DNA from: Tepidisphaera sp.
GTDB lineage: Bacteria; Planctomycetota; Phycisphaerae; Phycisphaerales; UBA1924
Length of the DNA stretch: 64,000 bases
Direction of reading: 5' to 3'
NCBI GenBank assembly: GCA_016124375.1
Contig: WGNV01000007.1
Coordinates: 29,975 to 93,974, forward strand
Shown: in pieces, positions 42,846 to 52,683 of the stretch
Layout of the letters: each line of letters starts with the position of its first letter
Numbering within the stretch: the first letter of the stretch is position 1
The notes under the pieces: model-generated
The model's input: the letters and a program-made list of their open reading frames with translations, nothing else
What the model was told of the DNA's origin: nothing
Database searches by the model: none
Translations under genes and position numbers: made by a program

Positions 42846-43583
42846 TTACTTCGGCGCCACGGGCGTGGGCATCGCCGGCGCGTCGGTCGCTGGGGCGGGC
42901 GTGGGGTTGGCCACTTCGCCCGGCGTGGGCACCTTGACGTTCTCGAGGTGGAACTGCTTGATCAGCCGGTCGGTCAGGTCGTCCGCCGCCGGGGCCTTGA
43001 TCACCGGGCGGGCGAGCATCTCCTGCACCGCGCCGGTCAGGTTCTGCGAGCGGATGTCAAAAGCGCCGTTGCGGGAGGCGATCAGGTGGGTGTAGCCCAT
43101 GGTCGTCGCCATGTCGCTGGCTGCCTCTGAGATGATCTTGTACGCCTCGATCACCTGGGTCGTGTTGAACTTCTCCACCTGGGCGCGGGCGTCGGCATCC
43201 TTCTGCTGCAGCTCCTGCTGCTGCTGGCTGAACTGCTGACGCAGCGTGACGGCCTTGGAGTCGGTGCTGTCCTGGGCCTTGGCGGCTTCGGGCAGAGCCG
43301 CGTACTGATCCTTCAGCGAGTTCATCGCGTCGATCCTGGTTTGCAGATCTTTGTTGAGCGACGTCGCGAGGTTGTCGCGCCCCGTCTTGTACTTGTCGGT
43401 CGCGATCAGCCGCTCGGCCACCGCCAGAATGTCGGCGGTCGCGATGCGGGTGGTCACCTGGGGGGTGGGCTGGGCAACGACGCTGCTCACATCGCGCTGC
43501 GAGGCGACCCCGAAAAAGATCGCCGCCGCCACGCCGGCGTACAGGGCCAGCCGCTCACCGTGCTTCAAGATCATGCTCGCCAT
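42846..43583 (-). CDS. OmpH/Skp-family periplasmic chaperone
   Basis: Predicted periplasmic chaperone for outer-membrane proteins. 245 residues. N-terminal signal (LALYAGVAAAIFFGVASQ), then IATADILAVAERL, a long coiled coil (about 75-150, Gln- and Asp-rich: QQFSQQQQELQQKDADARAQ) forming the tentacles, and a return helix into the beta body (VIEAYKIISEAASDMATTMGYTHLIAS). A Pro/Ala-rich C-terminal tail is extra. Its position near lpxA fits envelope biogenesis. The gene is convergent with lipB. Confidence 0.85.
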   Translation of the reverse strand: MASMILKHGERLALYAGVAAAIFFGVASQRDVSSVVAQPTPQVTTRIATADILAVAERLIATDKYKTGRDNLATSLNKDLQTRIDAMNSLKDQYAALPEAAKAQDSTDSKAVTLRQQFSQQQQELQQKDADARAQVEKFNTTQVIEAYKIISEAASDMATTMGYTHLIASRNGAFDIRSQNLTGAVQEMLARPVIKAPAADDLTDRLIKQFHLENVKVPTPGEVANPTPAPATDAPAMPTPVAPK

Positions 43584-43683
43584 GGGAAACCTCCGGAAAG
43601 GGTGGGAGTGTAGCAGTGGGGGTGCGTGAGGGGGTGAGGGGGTGAACGCCGTCGCAACTCGCGTTCGTCCCCAAGTTCTTCAC

Positions 43684-43711
43684 CAGTCTCCAGTGCCCAG
43701 TCCCCAGTGCC
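43684..43711. repeat. Heptanucleotide degenerate array next to the purL stop
   Basis: Four 7-bp units cagtctc, cagtgcc, cagtccc, cagtgcc. It ends 5 bp from the purL stop codon (minus strand). An octamer-like stretch of gtgagggg units lies nearby at 43626-43645. Confidence 0.8.
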
Positions 43712-43716
43712 TTCTT

Positions 43717-46700
43717 CTACCAGTCGAGCGTTCCCCGCCACACCCGCAGCAGGTCGTCGACCTTTTCGTTCACGTCCGCCGCGCCCCAGGTCAGGCGGCC
43801 GCTTTCATTGAGTTTGCCGATCGGCGTCACGGTCAACCCGGCGTAGTCGCGGGCGATGGTGCGGATGGCCGCCAGGTCGTCGGGGCGGATCTCCAGCACA
43901 TACCGGCTGTGCTCCTCCGCGAACGCCAGATGCTCGGGCTCAAAGAGATCGCTGGTGAGCGTGATATCCGCGCCCAGGGGCTTGAACTGCTCGGGCGTCT
44001 TGGCGAGCAGTTCGCTCAGGAGCCCGCCGCCGCTGGCGTTCGCTTGCGATGCCGGGCTATGCGCCGGCCCCGCCGTCGCGATGAGCATCTCGACGATCGC
44101 CACGAGCAACCCGCCCTCCGAGCAATCGTGCGCGGCTCGCACCTTGCCATCGATGATCATCTGCGCCACGCCCCGGGCCGCCTGTGGCCCCAGTTTCAGG
44201 TCCACTGTGGGCACTCCCGCGTATTCGTCCCGCGTCGCCGGCGTGCCGGGGAACAACTGCGAGTAATACGAAGCGCCCATGCGCCCCGTCGTCGGCCCGC
44301 CCACCAGCACCAGCAGGTTCCCGGGCGCCTTGGCGTCCATCGTGACGCAGCGATTGATGCTGGGCACCTGCGCCAGCCCGGTGATGAGCAGCGTGTGCGG
44401 AATCTCGATCACGCGGCGTTCGCCCGTCTCCGGGTCGTCGTACCTCAACTGGTTATTGAGCGAATCCTTGCCGCTGACAAAGGGCGTCTTGTACGCCTTG
44501 GCCCCGTCGTAGCACCCTTCGCACGCTCGCACCAGCGCGCCCATGTTGTGGGGCTTGTCGCAGCTTGGCCAGCAGAAGTTGTCGAGGATCGCCACGCGAT
44601 TCGGGTTCGCGCCCACGCACACCAGGTTCCGCACACACTCGTCGATCGCGGCCAGCACCATCTGGTACGGATCGCCCCCCAGCGTCGTATCGCCGAAGGG
44701 GGTTTGCAAGCCGCTGGCCAGCGCGATGCCCTTGCCCGAGCCCGCGATGGGCTCCAGCACCGTCGCATCGCCCGGGCCCTGGCCCGCGACGCCCACCAGG
44801 GGTTTGATCGCGACGTTTCCCTGCACCTCGTGGTCGTATTGCCGCACGATCCAGTGCTTGCTGGCGATGGTCGGGTGCGCCAGCAGCGCCTTGAGCGCAT
44901 CGCTCACGCTCGGGGGTTTGTCATTGGGCGGCGGCGCCTTCACCGGCTCGGGCAGCCACGTCGCCTGGCGCGTGGGCATGGGCAGCCCATCATGTAAAAA
45001 CTCCATCGCCAGGCGGCCCACTTCCTGGCCCTGAAAGTAAAGCTCCAACTCGCGATTCTCGGTGCCGAACACGCCCAGGTCGGCCATCTCGACGCCCTCG
45101 GCCTGGCAGATCGCCCCGAGCGCTTCGAGGTTTTCCTCCGGCACCGCCAGCACCATGCGCTCCTGCGCCTCGCTGATCCAGATCTCGGTGTACGACAGCC
45201 CGGCGTACTTGAGCGGCGCCTGATCCAGCAGCACCTGTGCGCCCAGTTCGTTGCCCATCTCGCCAATGGCCGAGGAGAAGCCCCCCGCGCCGCAGTCGGT
45301 GATGGCGTGGAACAGGGGAGGTGGCAAATCCGCCACTTTGCCACTCTGCCACTCTGCCACTCCGCCACTTCTTGCCCGGAGGATCACGTCAAGCACCCGC
45401 TTCTCTTCGATCGCGTTGCCGATCTGCACGGCGTGCGCAAACTCATCCGCGTGGGTGTGCTCCAGTTCCGCCGACGAGAACGTCGCCCCGTGAATCCCAT
45501 CGCGACCCGTGCGCCCGCCGAGGGCGATGATGCGGTCCCCCGCCTGGGCCTTGCCGTGCACCAGGTGCTTGGGGATAAGCCCAACGCAGCCACAGAACAC
45601 CAGCGGGTTGCCCACGTACCGGTTATCAAACGCGACGGCTCCGTTGACCGTGGGAATGCCCATGCGGTTGCCATAGTCACGCACGCCGGCGACGACCTCG
45701 GTGAGCGTGCGCCTTGGATGGATCGTGCCGGGCGGCAGCGTCTCATCCTTCCACTGGTCCGGCCTTGCCACGCAAAACACATCCGTGCTCGCGATCGGCT
45801 TGGCCCCCAGCCCCGTGCCGATCACATCGCGGATGCAGCCCCCCGCTCCGGTCGCCGCCCCGCCATAAGGCTCGATCGCGCTCGGGTGGTTGTGCGTCTC
45901 CACCTTAATGCACACGCCGTGCTGAGCGTCGAGTTCCACCACCCCCGAGTTGTCCTTGAACACCGAGAGCGTCCAATCGACGCCCTCCTTGATGAGTTCA
46001 AACGTCGCGGCCGCCACCGTGCTCTTCAGCAGGTTGTCAATCTTCACCGACCCGTCGCTGGTCAGCGTGTGCCCGGGGCGCCCAGTCCACGTGATCGGGT
46101 CGGCGACGCCACTTCCCGCGGCTGCCGGTGGCGTCCCGCCTGCGCCTTCATTCCCTGCCGGCTTCTTCGTCCCCGCATACCCCCGCATCTCAAACTCACC
46201 CGTCCCGCTCGCCCGCGGCACGGGCGCTCCGGCCGCCTTGCCCGCCCCCTTCACCGGCCCATACACCACCTTGCTCTTCAGCGTCTTGTGGACGCAATGC
46301 TCGGACCACGTCTGGGCGATGGTCTCAAGCTCGATGTCCGTCGGGTCGCGGTCCTGCGCCTCGAAGTACTCCCGAACCGCCCGCAACTCGGGCAGGCTCA
46401 TGAACAGGTGCGCATCGCGGCTCAGTTGCTCCAGTTCCTCGTCGGTCTTGCCCCGCAGTTCCACCGTCGTCACGCCGAACTCATATTCCTGCCCCGTCGG
46501 CAAGGTCTTGGGGTGATACGGCTCGGTCACGATCTTGTGAATCACCGGGTTGGCCAGCGCCCGCTGGGCAAACGCCGCGGCTTCCTCGGCGCTCACACCC
46601 TCCAGGTCATACCGCACCCCGGTCGCGACGTTTGACTCCAGCCCAGTGAGAGCCGCGATCGCATCTCGTACGGATTGCCCCGCCGGGTCCATCACCCCGG

Positions 46701-46980
46701 GCAGCGGATGCACCTCTACCACCTGCGCCGTGCCCGCCTCGCGCACGCCGAAGGCGACCTCCTCGGTCACCGGGTCGGCCAGCAACTTTTGCGCGATGAG
46801 TTTCTTGTCCTTCTCCCCGATCTTCCCCTCGATGAGGTAGACCTTGGCGACCTGCACGCCGGCGGGCGAAAGTCCAAGCCCCTGGGCCTTGGCCAGCGTG
46901 GCCGCCGCCCTCGGGTCGGCCAGTCCTTCGCGCACGCGAACCTCGACACGGTGGAGCACGGGGTGTTTGCGGGTAGTCAC
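43717..46980 (-). CDS. purL: Phosphoribosylformylglycinamidine synthase, PurS-PurL fusion
   Basis: Fourth step of purine synthesis (FGAR to FGAM). 1,087 residues from GTG 46980 (weak ribosome-binding site). The first ~170 residues are PurS-like (HRVEVRVREGLADPRAAATL and a second copy-like region), then the ATP-grasp-like PurL core: CVHKTLKSKVVYG, VETHNHPSAIEPYGGAATGAG, GRTGRDGIHGATFSS, ITDCGAGGFSSAIGEMG and, in the second half, VSGKDSLNNQ and AAHDCSEGGLLVAI. No glutaminase domain is attached, so a separate PurQ is expected. A 40-bp octamer array (45331-45370) lies in frame and adds a WQSGKVADLP-type peptide. Confidence 0.95.
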   Translation of the reverse strand: MTTRKHPVLHRVEVRVREGLADPRAAATLAKAQGLGLSPAGVQVAKVYLIEGKIGEKDKKLIAQKLLADPVTEEVAFGVREAGTAQVVEVHPLPGVMDPAGQSVRDAIAALTGLESNVATGVRYDLEGVSAEEAAAFAQRALANPVIHKIVTEPYHPKTLPTGQEYEFGVTTVELRGKTDEELEQLSRDAHLFMSLPELRAVREYFEAQDRDPTDIELETIAQTWSEHCVHKTLKSKVVYGPVKGAGKAAGAPVPRASGTGEFEMRGYAGTKKPAGNEGAGGTPPAAAGSGVADPITWTGRPGHTLTSDGSVKIDNLLKSTVAAATFELIKEGVDWTLSVFKDNSGVVELDAQHGVCIKVETHNHPSAIEPYGGAATGAGGCIRDVIGTGLGAKPIASTDVFCVARPDQWKDETLPPGTIHPRRTLTEVVAGVRDYGNRMGIPTVNGAVAFDNRYVGNPLVFCGCVGLIPKHLVHGKAQAGDRIIALGGRTGRDGIHGATFSSAELEHTHADEFAHAVQIGNAIEEKRVLDVILRARSGGVAEWQSGKVADLPPPLFHAITDCGAGGFSSAIGEMGNELGAQVLLDQAPLKYAGLSYTEIWISEAQERMVLAVPEENLEALGAICQAEGVEMADLGVFGTENRELELYFQGQEVGRLAMEFLHDGLPMPTRQATWLPEPVKAPPPNDKPPSVSDALKALLAHPTIASKHWIVRQYDHEVQGNVAIKPLVGVAGQGPGDATVLEPIAGSGKGIALASGLQTPFGDTTLGGDPYQMVLAAIDECVRNLVCVGANPNRVAILDNFCWPSCDKPHNMGALVRACEGCYDGAKAYKTPFVSGKDSLNNQLRYDDPETGERRVIEIPHTLLITGLAQVPSINRCVTMDAKAPGNLLVLVGGPTTGRMGASYYSQLFPGTPATRDEYAGVPTVDLKLGPQAARGVAQMIIDGKVRAAHDCSEGGLLVAIVEMLIATAGPAHSPASQANASGGGLLSELLAKTPEQFKPLGADITLTSDLFEPEHLAFAEEHSRYVLEIRPDDLAAIRTIARDYAGLTVTPIGKLNESGRLTWGAADVNEKVDDLLRVWRGTLDW
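45331..45370. repeat. Octanucleotide array inside purL
   Basis: Five 8-bp units cgccactt, tgccactc, tgccactc, tgccactc, cgccactt. Encoded on the purL strand as part of RSGGVAEWQSGKVADLP. Loss or gain of one unit would shift the purL frame. Confidence 0.85.
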
Positions 46981-47104
46981 AGGCAAGGATAGTTCGCGTA
47001 GGCAGGACGACAATCGTGCGGCTATCGACGGCATTTGCGCGCGCTTTTCACGTGATGCGCTCGCCGCCCGCACCCACCCAAACCCGGGCTGGTACAGTCT
47101 TGGC

Positions 47105-49111
47105 ATGCCCGAGCGCACGCTGCAATCTGACCCCGCCAGCACCGACTTTGTGCCCGGAGCCGCCCCGCTGGCCGAGGGCGAAGCCGCCCGCCCGCCCGCC
47201 GGGCCGATGCTCTTTGAAATCTCCACCGAGGTGTGCAACCAGGTCGGGGGCATCTACCAGGTCATCCGCAGCAAGGCCCCGCTGATGACCCAGCGCTGGG
47301 GCGACCGCTACTGCTGCGTCGGGCCCTGGGAACCCTCCAAGGCCAACGTCGAGTTCGAAGAGACCAAACCCCAGGGTTGGATCGGGCGCGCGCTGGACCG
47401 CCTGCGGGAACAGGGGCTGATCGTCCATTACGGGCGCTGGCTGGTGCCGGGCCGCCCGCGGGTGATGCTGCTGGAATACTGGCTTCCGCCCGAACGCCTC
47501 GGGCAGGTGAAATACAAGCTCTGGGAAGACCATGGCCTGGAGACCCCCGGCAGCGACGGGCTGGTGGACATGGTGGTCTGCTTTGCGGAGGCCTGCCGCC
47601 GGCTCTTTGAAGCCCTGTGCGAGCAGCGCGGGCCGGGCAAGCAGGCGGCTCCCCTCTTGGCCCATTTTCACGAATGGCTGGGCGGGCTGGCGATCCCGCT
47701 GATCCGGCGTCAGGGTCTCGCGGTGTCAACGGTCTTCACCACCCACGCGACGATCCTGGGGCGATACATTGCCAGCAGCCGCGACGACTTCTACGACCAG
47801 CTCCCCTGGCTCGATCACAACCACGAGGCGGCGTATTTCAACGTCAAGACCCAGCACGGCATCGAGCGAGCCGCGGCTCACGGGGCCCACGTCTTCACCA
47901 CTGTCTCCAGCATCACGGGCGAGGAGTGCGCCACGCTGCTGGGCCGCCCCGTCGATGTTGTCACGCCCAACGGCCTCACCATCGGGCTGTACAACGCCGG
48001 GCACGAGCAGCAGCGCCTCCACGGCGAGTACAAGCAATCCATCCACAACTTCACCATGGGGCACTTCTTCCCCAGCTACTCCTTCGACCTGGATCGCACG
48101 CTGTACATGTTCACCAGCGGGCGCTACGAGCCCAAGAACAAGGGCTTTGACCTGTGCCTGGAGGCCATGGCCCGCCTCAACGCCGAGCTCAAGCAGGCCA
48201 ACCTGGGCAAAACCGTGGTCTTCTTCGTCGTCAGCCGTCGCGCGACCAACGGCATCAACCCGCTCGCCATGGAAAAGCGCGGCGTGCTCAACGAGCTCGA
48301 CGACGTGTGCAAGCACATCGTCGATGGCGTCGGCGACCGGCTCTTCCAGCGAGCCGCGGCTCAGGGCAAACTGCGCCTGGACGACCTGGTCGACGAATAC
48401 TGGCAACTGCGCTACCGGCGCGCCCAGCACGCGCTGCGCCAGAACTGCCTGCCCATGCTCGTGACGCACCTGCTGCAGGACGACCACCACGACCCGGTGC
48501 TGAACCAGCTTCGCATGCTCGGGCTCATCAATCGCGAAGAGGATCCGGTGAAGGTCGTCTATCACCCGGATTTCATCACACCCCACAATCGCCTCTGGGG
48601 CGTCGAATACGACCAGTTCGTGCGTGGCTGCCACCTGGGGCTCTTCCCGAGCCTGTACGAACCCTGGGGTTACACGCCCCTGGAGTGCGCCGCCATGGGT
48701 GTGCCCGCCGTCAGCAGCGATCTCGCCGGCTTCGGGCGCTACGTGCAGGAAAACTACCAGGACCCCGAGCGGATGGGCCTCAAGGTGCTGCGCCGTCGCG
48801 GGCGGAGTTATCACGACTCCGCGGCTGACCTTACCCGCTATCTGCTGGAGTTTTGCCGCATGGAACGCCGGGACCGCATCGCGCTGCGCAACGAGGTGGA
48901 CAAGCGCAGTTGGGACTTTGACTGGTCGAAGCTGGGCCGCGCGTATCACGCCGCGCACGACCTGGCGATCGCGCGGTATCACGGCGAGCAGGCGATGGAC
49001 CTGGGCGGGGTGGCGATGGTGCCCGCCTCGGAGTTGGCGGCCAGACTGTCGGGCGAGCGAGGGTCCACGCAACTGGGCGATTACAGCCGCGACGCGGGGC
49101 CCAACGCGTGA
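47105..49111 (+). CDS. Eukaryote-type (GT3-like) glycogen synthase
   Basis: UDP-glucose-dependent glycogen/starch synthase. 668 residues from ATG 47105, much longer than bacterial GT5 synthases (about 480) and close to fungal/animal enzymes. Typical GT3 elements: [21 protein letters not shown] near the N-terminus, [73 protein letters not shown], and the acceptor/phosphate loop [22 protein letters not shown]. The start codon context has no strong ribosome-binding site. Overlaps rnhA by 4 bp. Confidence 0.88.
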   Translation: MPERTLQSDPASTDFVPGAAPLAEGEAARPPAGPMLFEISTEVCNQVGGIYQVIRSKAPLMTQRWGDRYCCVGPWEPSKANVEFEETKPQGWIGRALDRLREQGLIVHYGRWLVPGRPRVMLLEYWLPPERLGQVKYKLWEDHGLETPGSDGLVDMVVCFAEACRRLFEALCEQRGPGKQAAPLLAHFHEWLGGLAIPLIRRQGLAVSTVFTTHATILGRYIASSRDDFYDQLPWLDHNHEAAYFNVKTQHGIERAAAHGAHVFTTVSSITGEECATLLGRPVDVVTPNGLTIGLYNAGHEQQRLHGEYKQSIHNFTMGHFFPSYSFDLDRTLYMFTSGRYEPKNKGFDLCLEAMARLNAELKQANLGKTVVFFVVSRRATNGINPLAMEKRGVLNELDDVCKHIVDGVGDRLFQRAAAQGKLRLDDLVDEYWQLRYRRAQHALRQNCLPMLVTHLLQDDHHDPVLNQLRMLGLINREEDPVKVVYHPDFITPHNRLWGVEYDQFVRGCHLGLFPSLYEPWGYTPLECAAMGVPAVSSDLAGFGRYVQENYQDPERMGLKVLRRRGRSYHDSAADLTRYLLEFCRMERRDRIALRNEVDKRSWDFDWSKLGRAYHAAHDLAIARYHGEQAMDLGGVAMVPASELAARLSGERGSTQLGDYSRDAGPNA

Positions 49112-49593
49112 GCGAGAAGCCTTCGTCCGCACCAGCGGCTCCGCCCCGCGTGGAGCTGTACACCGACGGCGCGTGCTCGGGCAACCCGGGCCCGGGCGGG
49201 TGGGCGTTCATCCTGGTTCACCCCGCCAGCGGCAGCCAGAAGGAAGACTTCGGGGCCGAGCGCGAGACCACCAACAACCGCATGGAACTGACCGCCGCGA
49301 TCAAGGGGCTGGAGGCCCTCACCCGGCGCTCGCGCGTCGAGTTGTACTCCGACTCTCAGTACGTGCTCAAGGGCCTGCGCGAGTGGATGGACAGCTGGAA
49401 AAAACGCGGCTGGAAGACCGCCGACAAGAAGCCGGTCAAGAACCAGGATTTGTGGGAAGAGCTCGACACGCTGCGAGCCGCGCACGAGATCACGTTTCAT
49501 TGGATCAAAGGGCACAACGAGCACCCGCAGAACGAGCGCTGCGACCAGTTGGCGGTTGCCGCGTACAAGGCGCTGGTGCGCGGGGCGGAGTAG
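49108..49593 (+). CDS. rnhA: Ribonuclease HI
   Basis: Degrades RNA in RNA-DNA hybrids. 161 residues, GTG start overlapping the glycogen synthase stop. The catalytic acidic residues are Asp20 ([14 protein letters not shown]), Glu60 ([10 protein letters not shown]), Asp82 (SDSQYV) and Asp146 (ERCDQLA). The basic handle region ([20 protein letters not shown]) is present, so it is a complete E. coli-type enzyme. Confidence 0.96.
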   Translation: MSEKPSSAPAAPPRVELYTDGACSGNPGPGGWAFILVHPASGSQKEDFGAERETTNNRMELTAAIKGLEALTRRSRVELYSDSQYVLKGLREWMDSWKKRGWKTADKKPVKNQDLWEELDTLRAAHEITFHWIKGHNEHPQNERCDQLAVAAYKALVRGAE

Positions 49594-49620
49594 TGCCGCG
49601 GGGGGCAAGGATCAAGAAAC

Positions 49621-51183
49621 TCACGGGCACGGGCCGCCGGCGACGACATTGATGAGCGCGTCAATGTCGCCCTGATCGGCGGCGCCGTCGGTATTGAAGT
49701 CTGGGTTGCTCTGCTCGGGGTTACCCCCACCCGCGATGACGTTGATGAGATAGTCGACGTCGCCCTGGTCCAGTGCGCCGTCGCGGTTGACGTCGGCATC
49801 GCATGTCGGACCGCCGCAGGCGGGGTGGGACGCGGATCGCACGACGAGCATGGCGGGCTGGGTCTCGACGCTGCCACAGCCGTTGGTCAGGACGCAGTCG
49901 TATTCTCCGGAATCTTGTACCGATACGCTTGATAGGACAAGCGTTGGAGAGGCAGCCGAGGGGTTAGAGTCGCTATCAATCGGAATGTTGTTCTTCCGCC
50001 AACGAAAAGAGAGAGCAGTTCCCGAAGAGGCTTGAACGGAGAGCGTGATCGCCTCCGAAGCGCAAGTCTGCGAATCGGTCGGCTGAGACGAAATGACCGG
50101 TTTACAACCGGATAGACCTCTTGCCACAAAGCCACGCGTGGGGAATCCACTGCTGCCGCCCAATCCCACAATCGTTGTGCCGTCCTTTGAGATGGCGTAA
50201 GCTGCTGAAAACACCCACCCGGTCGAATTCACACCGTGGGCGGCGAGATATGCGGATAGGTTGACGATTCCCGTCTGCGCGGTCCACACGATGGCGGTGC
50301 CCCCGCCATACCCGACGATGATGCTCCCATCGCCGCTGGCCGCTAGTGCCCGTGCCGTGGGATTTGTGCCCAGGCTTTGCATGCCAAGCGAACGGGTCCA
50401 CCGGAAAGCCCGCGACATTCCGCTGTTCGCCGTGCATGCGCCGACCACCACCGTCCCGTCGGCGCTCACTCCATTGGCATCTGAACTGTCGAAGCCCGCG
50501 AGAACGCCAAGGTTCTCAAATCCGCCTACGGCAGTCCAGCGATAGGCGACAACGGTCGATGTCGTCGGACTGTGGCCGACAACCACCGATCCATCCTCGT
50601 TGATCGCGAGGGCGATGGATTGATAGTTCGAAGTCGAGGAAGGCAGTCCGCCGAGAAATTGAAGAATATTGCCGTTCCATCGTATTGAGTACAGGCTTGA
50701 TCCGGAACTCGCGTAGCCTGCGGCATGCACGCCGTCTCCACTGATGGCGTACGCCCAGGATACGGAGCCATTGTTGTAGGTGCCGAGGTTGGTTGCGGGT
50801 CCCGCGTTGGCCCAGGTGCAGGCTCTGCTCTGACCGTTGGTTCCGGAGTGGCAACGACCTGCCACGACGCTGCCATCACTGCTAATCCCGTACGCCTCTG
50901 AAACGACGTACCCAGGCAGGACCGCTAGCTCGATCATTCCGGTATTCTGTGTCCACGTGAATCCCCTGTAGGTCTGGCCGCTGGTGGATACGGTGCCAGC
51001 GACGTGCGATCCATCGGCACTTACTGCATTGGCGACTGAGGAATCGCTGCCGGGAAGAACACCCAGTTGTATCAATGCGGGCTGGGCCTCGGCACGACCA
51101 CCGGCCACGAACGACACCCAACACACTGTCACGCCCAATACTGAGTAGAGCACCGACGACTCTCGATTGACAGGGGTCCACAT
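49621..51183 (-). CDS. Secreted HAF-repeat beta-propeller protein with Ig-like domain and dockerin-like C-terminus
   Basis: 520 residues. Signal peptide at the N-terminus (YSVLGVTVCWVSFVAGGRAEA). Residues about 35-340 contain HAF-type repeats (LGVLPGSDSSVANAVSADGS, LAVLPGYVVSEAYGISSDGS, LGVLAGFDSSDANGVSADGT), expected to form a beta-propeller. An Ig-like domain follows (about 355-445, VSVQDSGEYDCVLTNGCG). The C-terminus is a pair of Asp-rich calcium units (DVNRDGALDQGDVDYLINVI ... FNTDGAADQGDIDALINVVA) ending GGPCP, almost the same as in the protein at 11272. Codon use looks less GC-biased than its neighbours, which may hint at acquisition. Confidence 0.78.
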   Translation of the reverse strand: MWTPVNRESSVLYSVLGVTVCWVSFVAGGRAEAQPALIQLGVLPGSDSSVANAVSADGSHVAGTVSTSGQTYRGFTWTQNTGMIELAVLPGYVVSEAYGISSDGSVVAGRCHSGTNGQSRACTWANAGPATNLGTYNNGSVSWAYAISGDGVHAAGYASSGSSLYSIRWNGNILQFLGGLPSSTSNYQSIALAINEDGSVVVGHSPTTSTVVAYRWTAVGGFENLGVLAGFDSSDANGVSADGTVVVGACTANSGMSRAFRWTRSLGMQSLGTNPTARALAASGDGSIIVGYGGGTAIVWTAQTGIVNLSAYLAAHGVNSTGWVFSAAYAISKDGTTIVGLGGSSGFPTRGFVARGLSGCKPVISSQPTDSQTCASEAITLSVQASSGTALSFRWRKNNIPIDSDSNPSAASPTLVLSSVSVQDSGEYDCVLTNGCGSVETQPAMLVVRSASHPACGGPTCDADVNRDGALDQGDVDYLINVIAGGGNPEQSNPDFNTDGAADQGDIDALINVVAGGPCP

Positions 51184-51506
51184 CTAGGAAACTCCAGAAT
51201 CTGCCGGTCATTTTATGCGCAGGCCAAGCGGAGATTACCAAGTTCTTACAAGAAGGACAAGTCCCTTCGCAAGTTCTTCCGCCGGTAATTACCGCAACTC
51301 GACAGGAAGGATCATCACCAACTCTCCAGCCCATCTTTTGAATGCCGGAGTGAGGTGGTAGGGCCTGCAAGGTTTATTCCGACTGAGTCTCTCATAAGCA
51401 CCTTCGGACGTTTCCGGTCCTTCGCGGGTTTGTTCTCAACCTCTGAACCCCGCCCCCAAGCGAACCGATGGAACCAGCGGGATTGTTCCCGCCGGGAGGC
51501 ACACGC
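51184..51506. other. Divergent intergenic region between the HAF protein and pilT
   Basis: 323 bp. Contains the promoters of both genes, two AAGTTCTT direct repeats (51250 and 51279) and the palindrome CGGTAATTACCG near 51289. No ORF of note. The relevance of these elements is unknown. Confidence 0.4.
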
Positions 51507-52562
51507 TTGGACCTGAACACGATTCTCAAAGCCGCGTACGAAGCCGATGCGTCCGACGTGCACCTCATTGCGGGCCAGCCCCCGGTGGTGCGCATTCACC
51601 AGGTAATGACGCCGCTCGAGATGCCGATCATCACCAAGGAGACGGCCCGCAAGTTCCTCGAGCAGATGGCGCCCGCCGAGGCGCTGGCGACGTTTGAACG
51701 CCAGAAGGACTCGGACTTCTCGTACTTTGTCGAGGGTCTGGCCCGTTACCGCGTGAACGCCCACATGCAGCGCGGCATGGCGGCCATGGCCATGCGTATG
51801 ATCAAAACTAAGGTTCCGCCCCTCGCGGCGTTGAGCCTGCCTGAAGTCATCGCACGCCTCACCTACTTGCCCCGCGGCCTCGTGCTCGTCACGGGCGACA
51901 CGGGTTCGGGTAAGTCGACCACGCTGGCCGCGATGATCCAGGCGATGAACGAGCGCTATCGCAAGCACATCATCACGCTGGAAGACCCCGTCGAATACGT
52001 CTTCGAGAGCAAAGAGTGCATCATCGAGCAGCGCGAACTGGGCCAGGACATGCCCACCTTCGCCAGCGGCCTCAAGCACGCCTTGCGTCAGGACCCCGAC
52101 ATCATCCTGGTCGGCGAAATGCGCGACCTGGAGACGACCGCCCTGGCGATCTCGGCCGCCGAGACGGGCCACCTGGTGCTCAGCACGCTGCACACGGTGA
52201 ACGCGAGCCAGACGGTGGAGCGCATCATCGATATGTATCCGGGCGGGCAGCAGAACCAGATCCGCTCGATGTTGTCGAACACGCTGCAGGCGGTGATCAG
52301 CCAGACGCTGTTCAGCCGCATCGATCGCCCGGGCATGGTGCCTGCGGTCGAGACGCTCTTGTGCACGCCCGCGGTGCGCAACCTGATCCGCGAGGCGCGG
52401 ACGTTCGAAATCCCGAACGTGATCGAGACGAGCCGCAGCATCGGCATGGCGACGCTGGACAGCTCGATCGCGGAGCTGTATTTCAATGGGTTCATCAGCC
52501 GCGAGGACGCGATCGCGCAGGCGGCGTATCCGGACAAGCTGGAACGTCAGTTGGCGGCGTGA
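51507..52562 (+). CDS. pilT: Type IV pilus retraction ATPase PilT
   Basis: Hexameric ATPase that depolymerises pili and powers twitching. The TTG at 51507 is chosen because GGGAGG lies seven bases upstream and the protein then starts DLNTILKAAYEADASDVHL, the normal PilT N-terminus (351 residues); an ATG at 51468 would add 13 residues. Walker A GDTGSGKSTT at about 130, Asp box ITLEDPVEY, Walker B DPDIILVGEMRDLET and His box LSTLHTVNA are present. The AIRNLIRE-type C-terminal retraction motif appears as VRNLIREART. Confidence 0.95.
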   Translation: MDLNTILKAAYEADASDVHLIAGQPPVVRIHQVMTPLEMPIITKETARKFLEQMAPAEALATFERQKDSDFSYFVEGLARYRVNAHMQRGMAAMAMRMIKTKVPPLAALSLPEVIARLTYLPRGLVLVTGDTGSGKSTTLAAMIQAMNERYRKHIITLEDPVEYVFESKECIIEQRELGQDMPTFASGLKHALRQDPDIILVGEMRDLETTALAISAAETGHLVLSTLHTVNASQTVERIIDMYPGGQQNQIRSMLSNTLQAVISQTLFSRIDRPGMVPAVETLLCTPAVRNLIREARTFEIPNVIETSRSIGMATLDSSIAELYFNGFISREDAIAQAAYPDKLERQLAA

Positions 52563-52566
52563 GGAA

Positions 52567-52594
52567 GGCACTGAGGACTGGGGATCGGGGACTG
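52567..52594. repeat. Heptanucleotide array, left arm
   Basis: Four 7-bp units ggcactg, aggactg, gggatcg, gggactg, starting 5 bp after the pilT stop. Reverse-complement-like counterpart at 52684-52711. Confidence 0.8.
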
Positions 52595-52683
52595 GTGGAC
52601 GCCGTCCCCGCTCCGGCCCGGTGCAGGTTCGAAAGAGTTCAAGCGGTACGAGTGTTCGCCCAAGCCGGAGGAAGCGGAGTCAC

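Noticed and set aside
43626..43645. G-rich gtgagggg stretch as a G-quadruplex
   Set aside because: Only short G-runs of four separated by GTGA; could fit but the degenerate-array explanation is simpler and nothing else supports a quadruplex.
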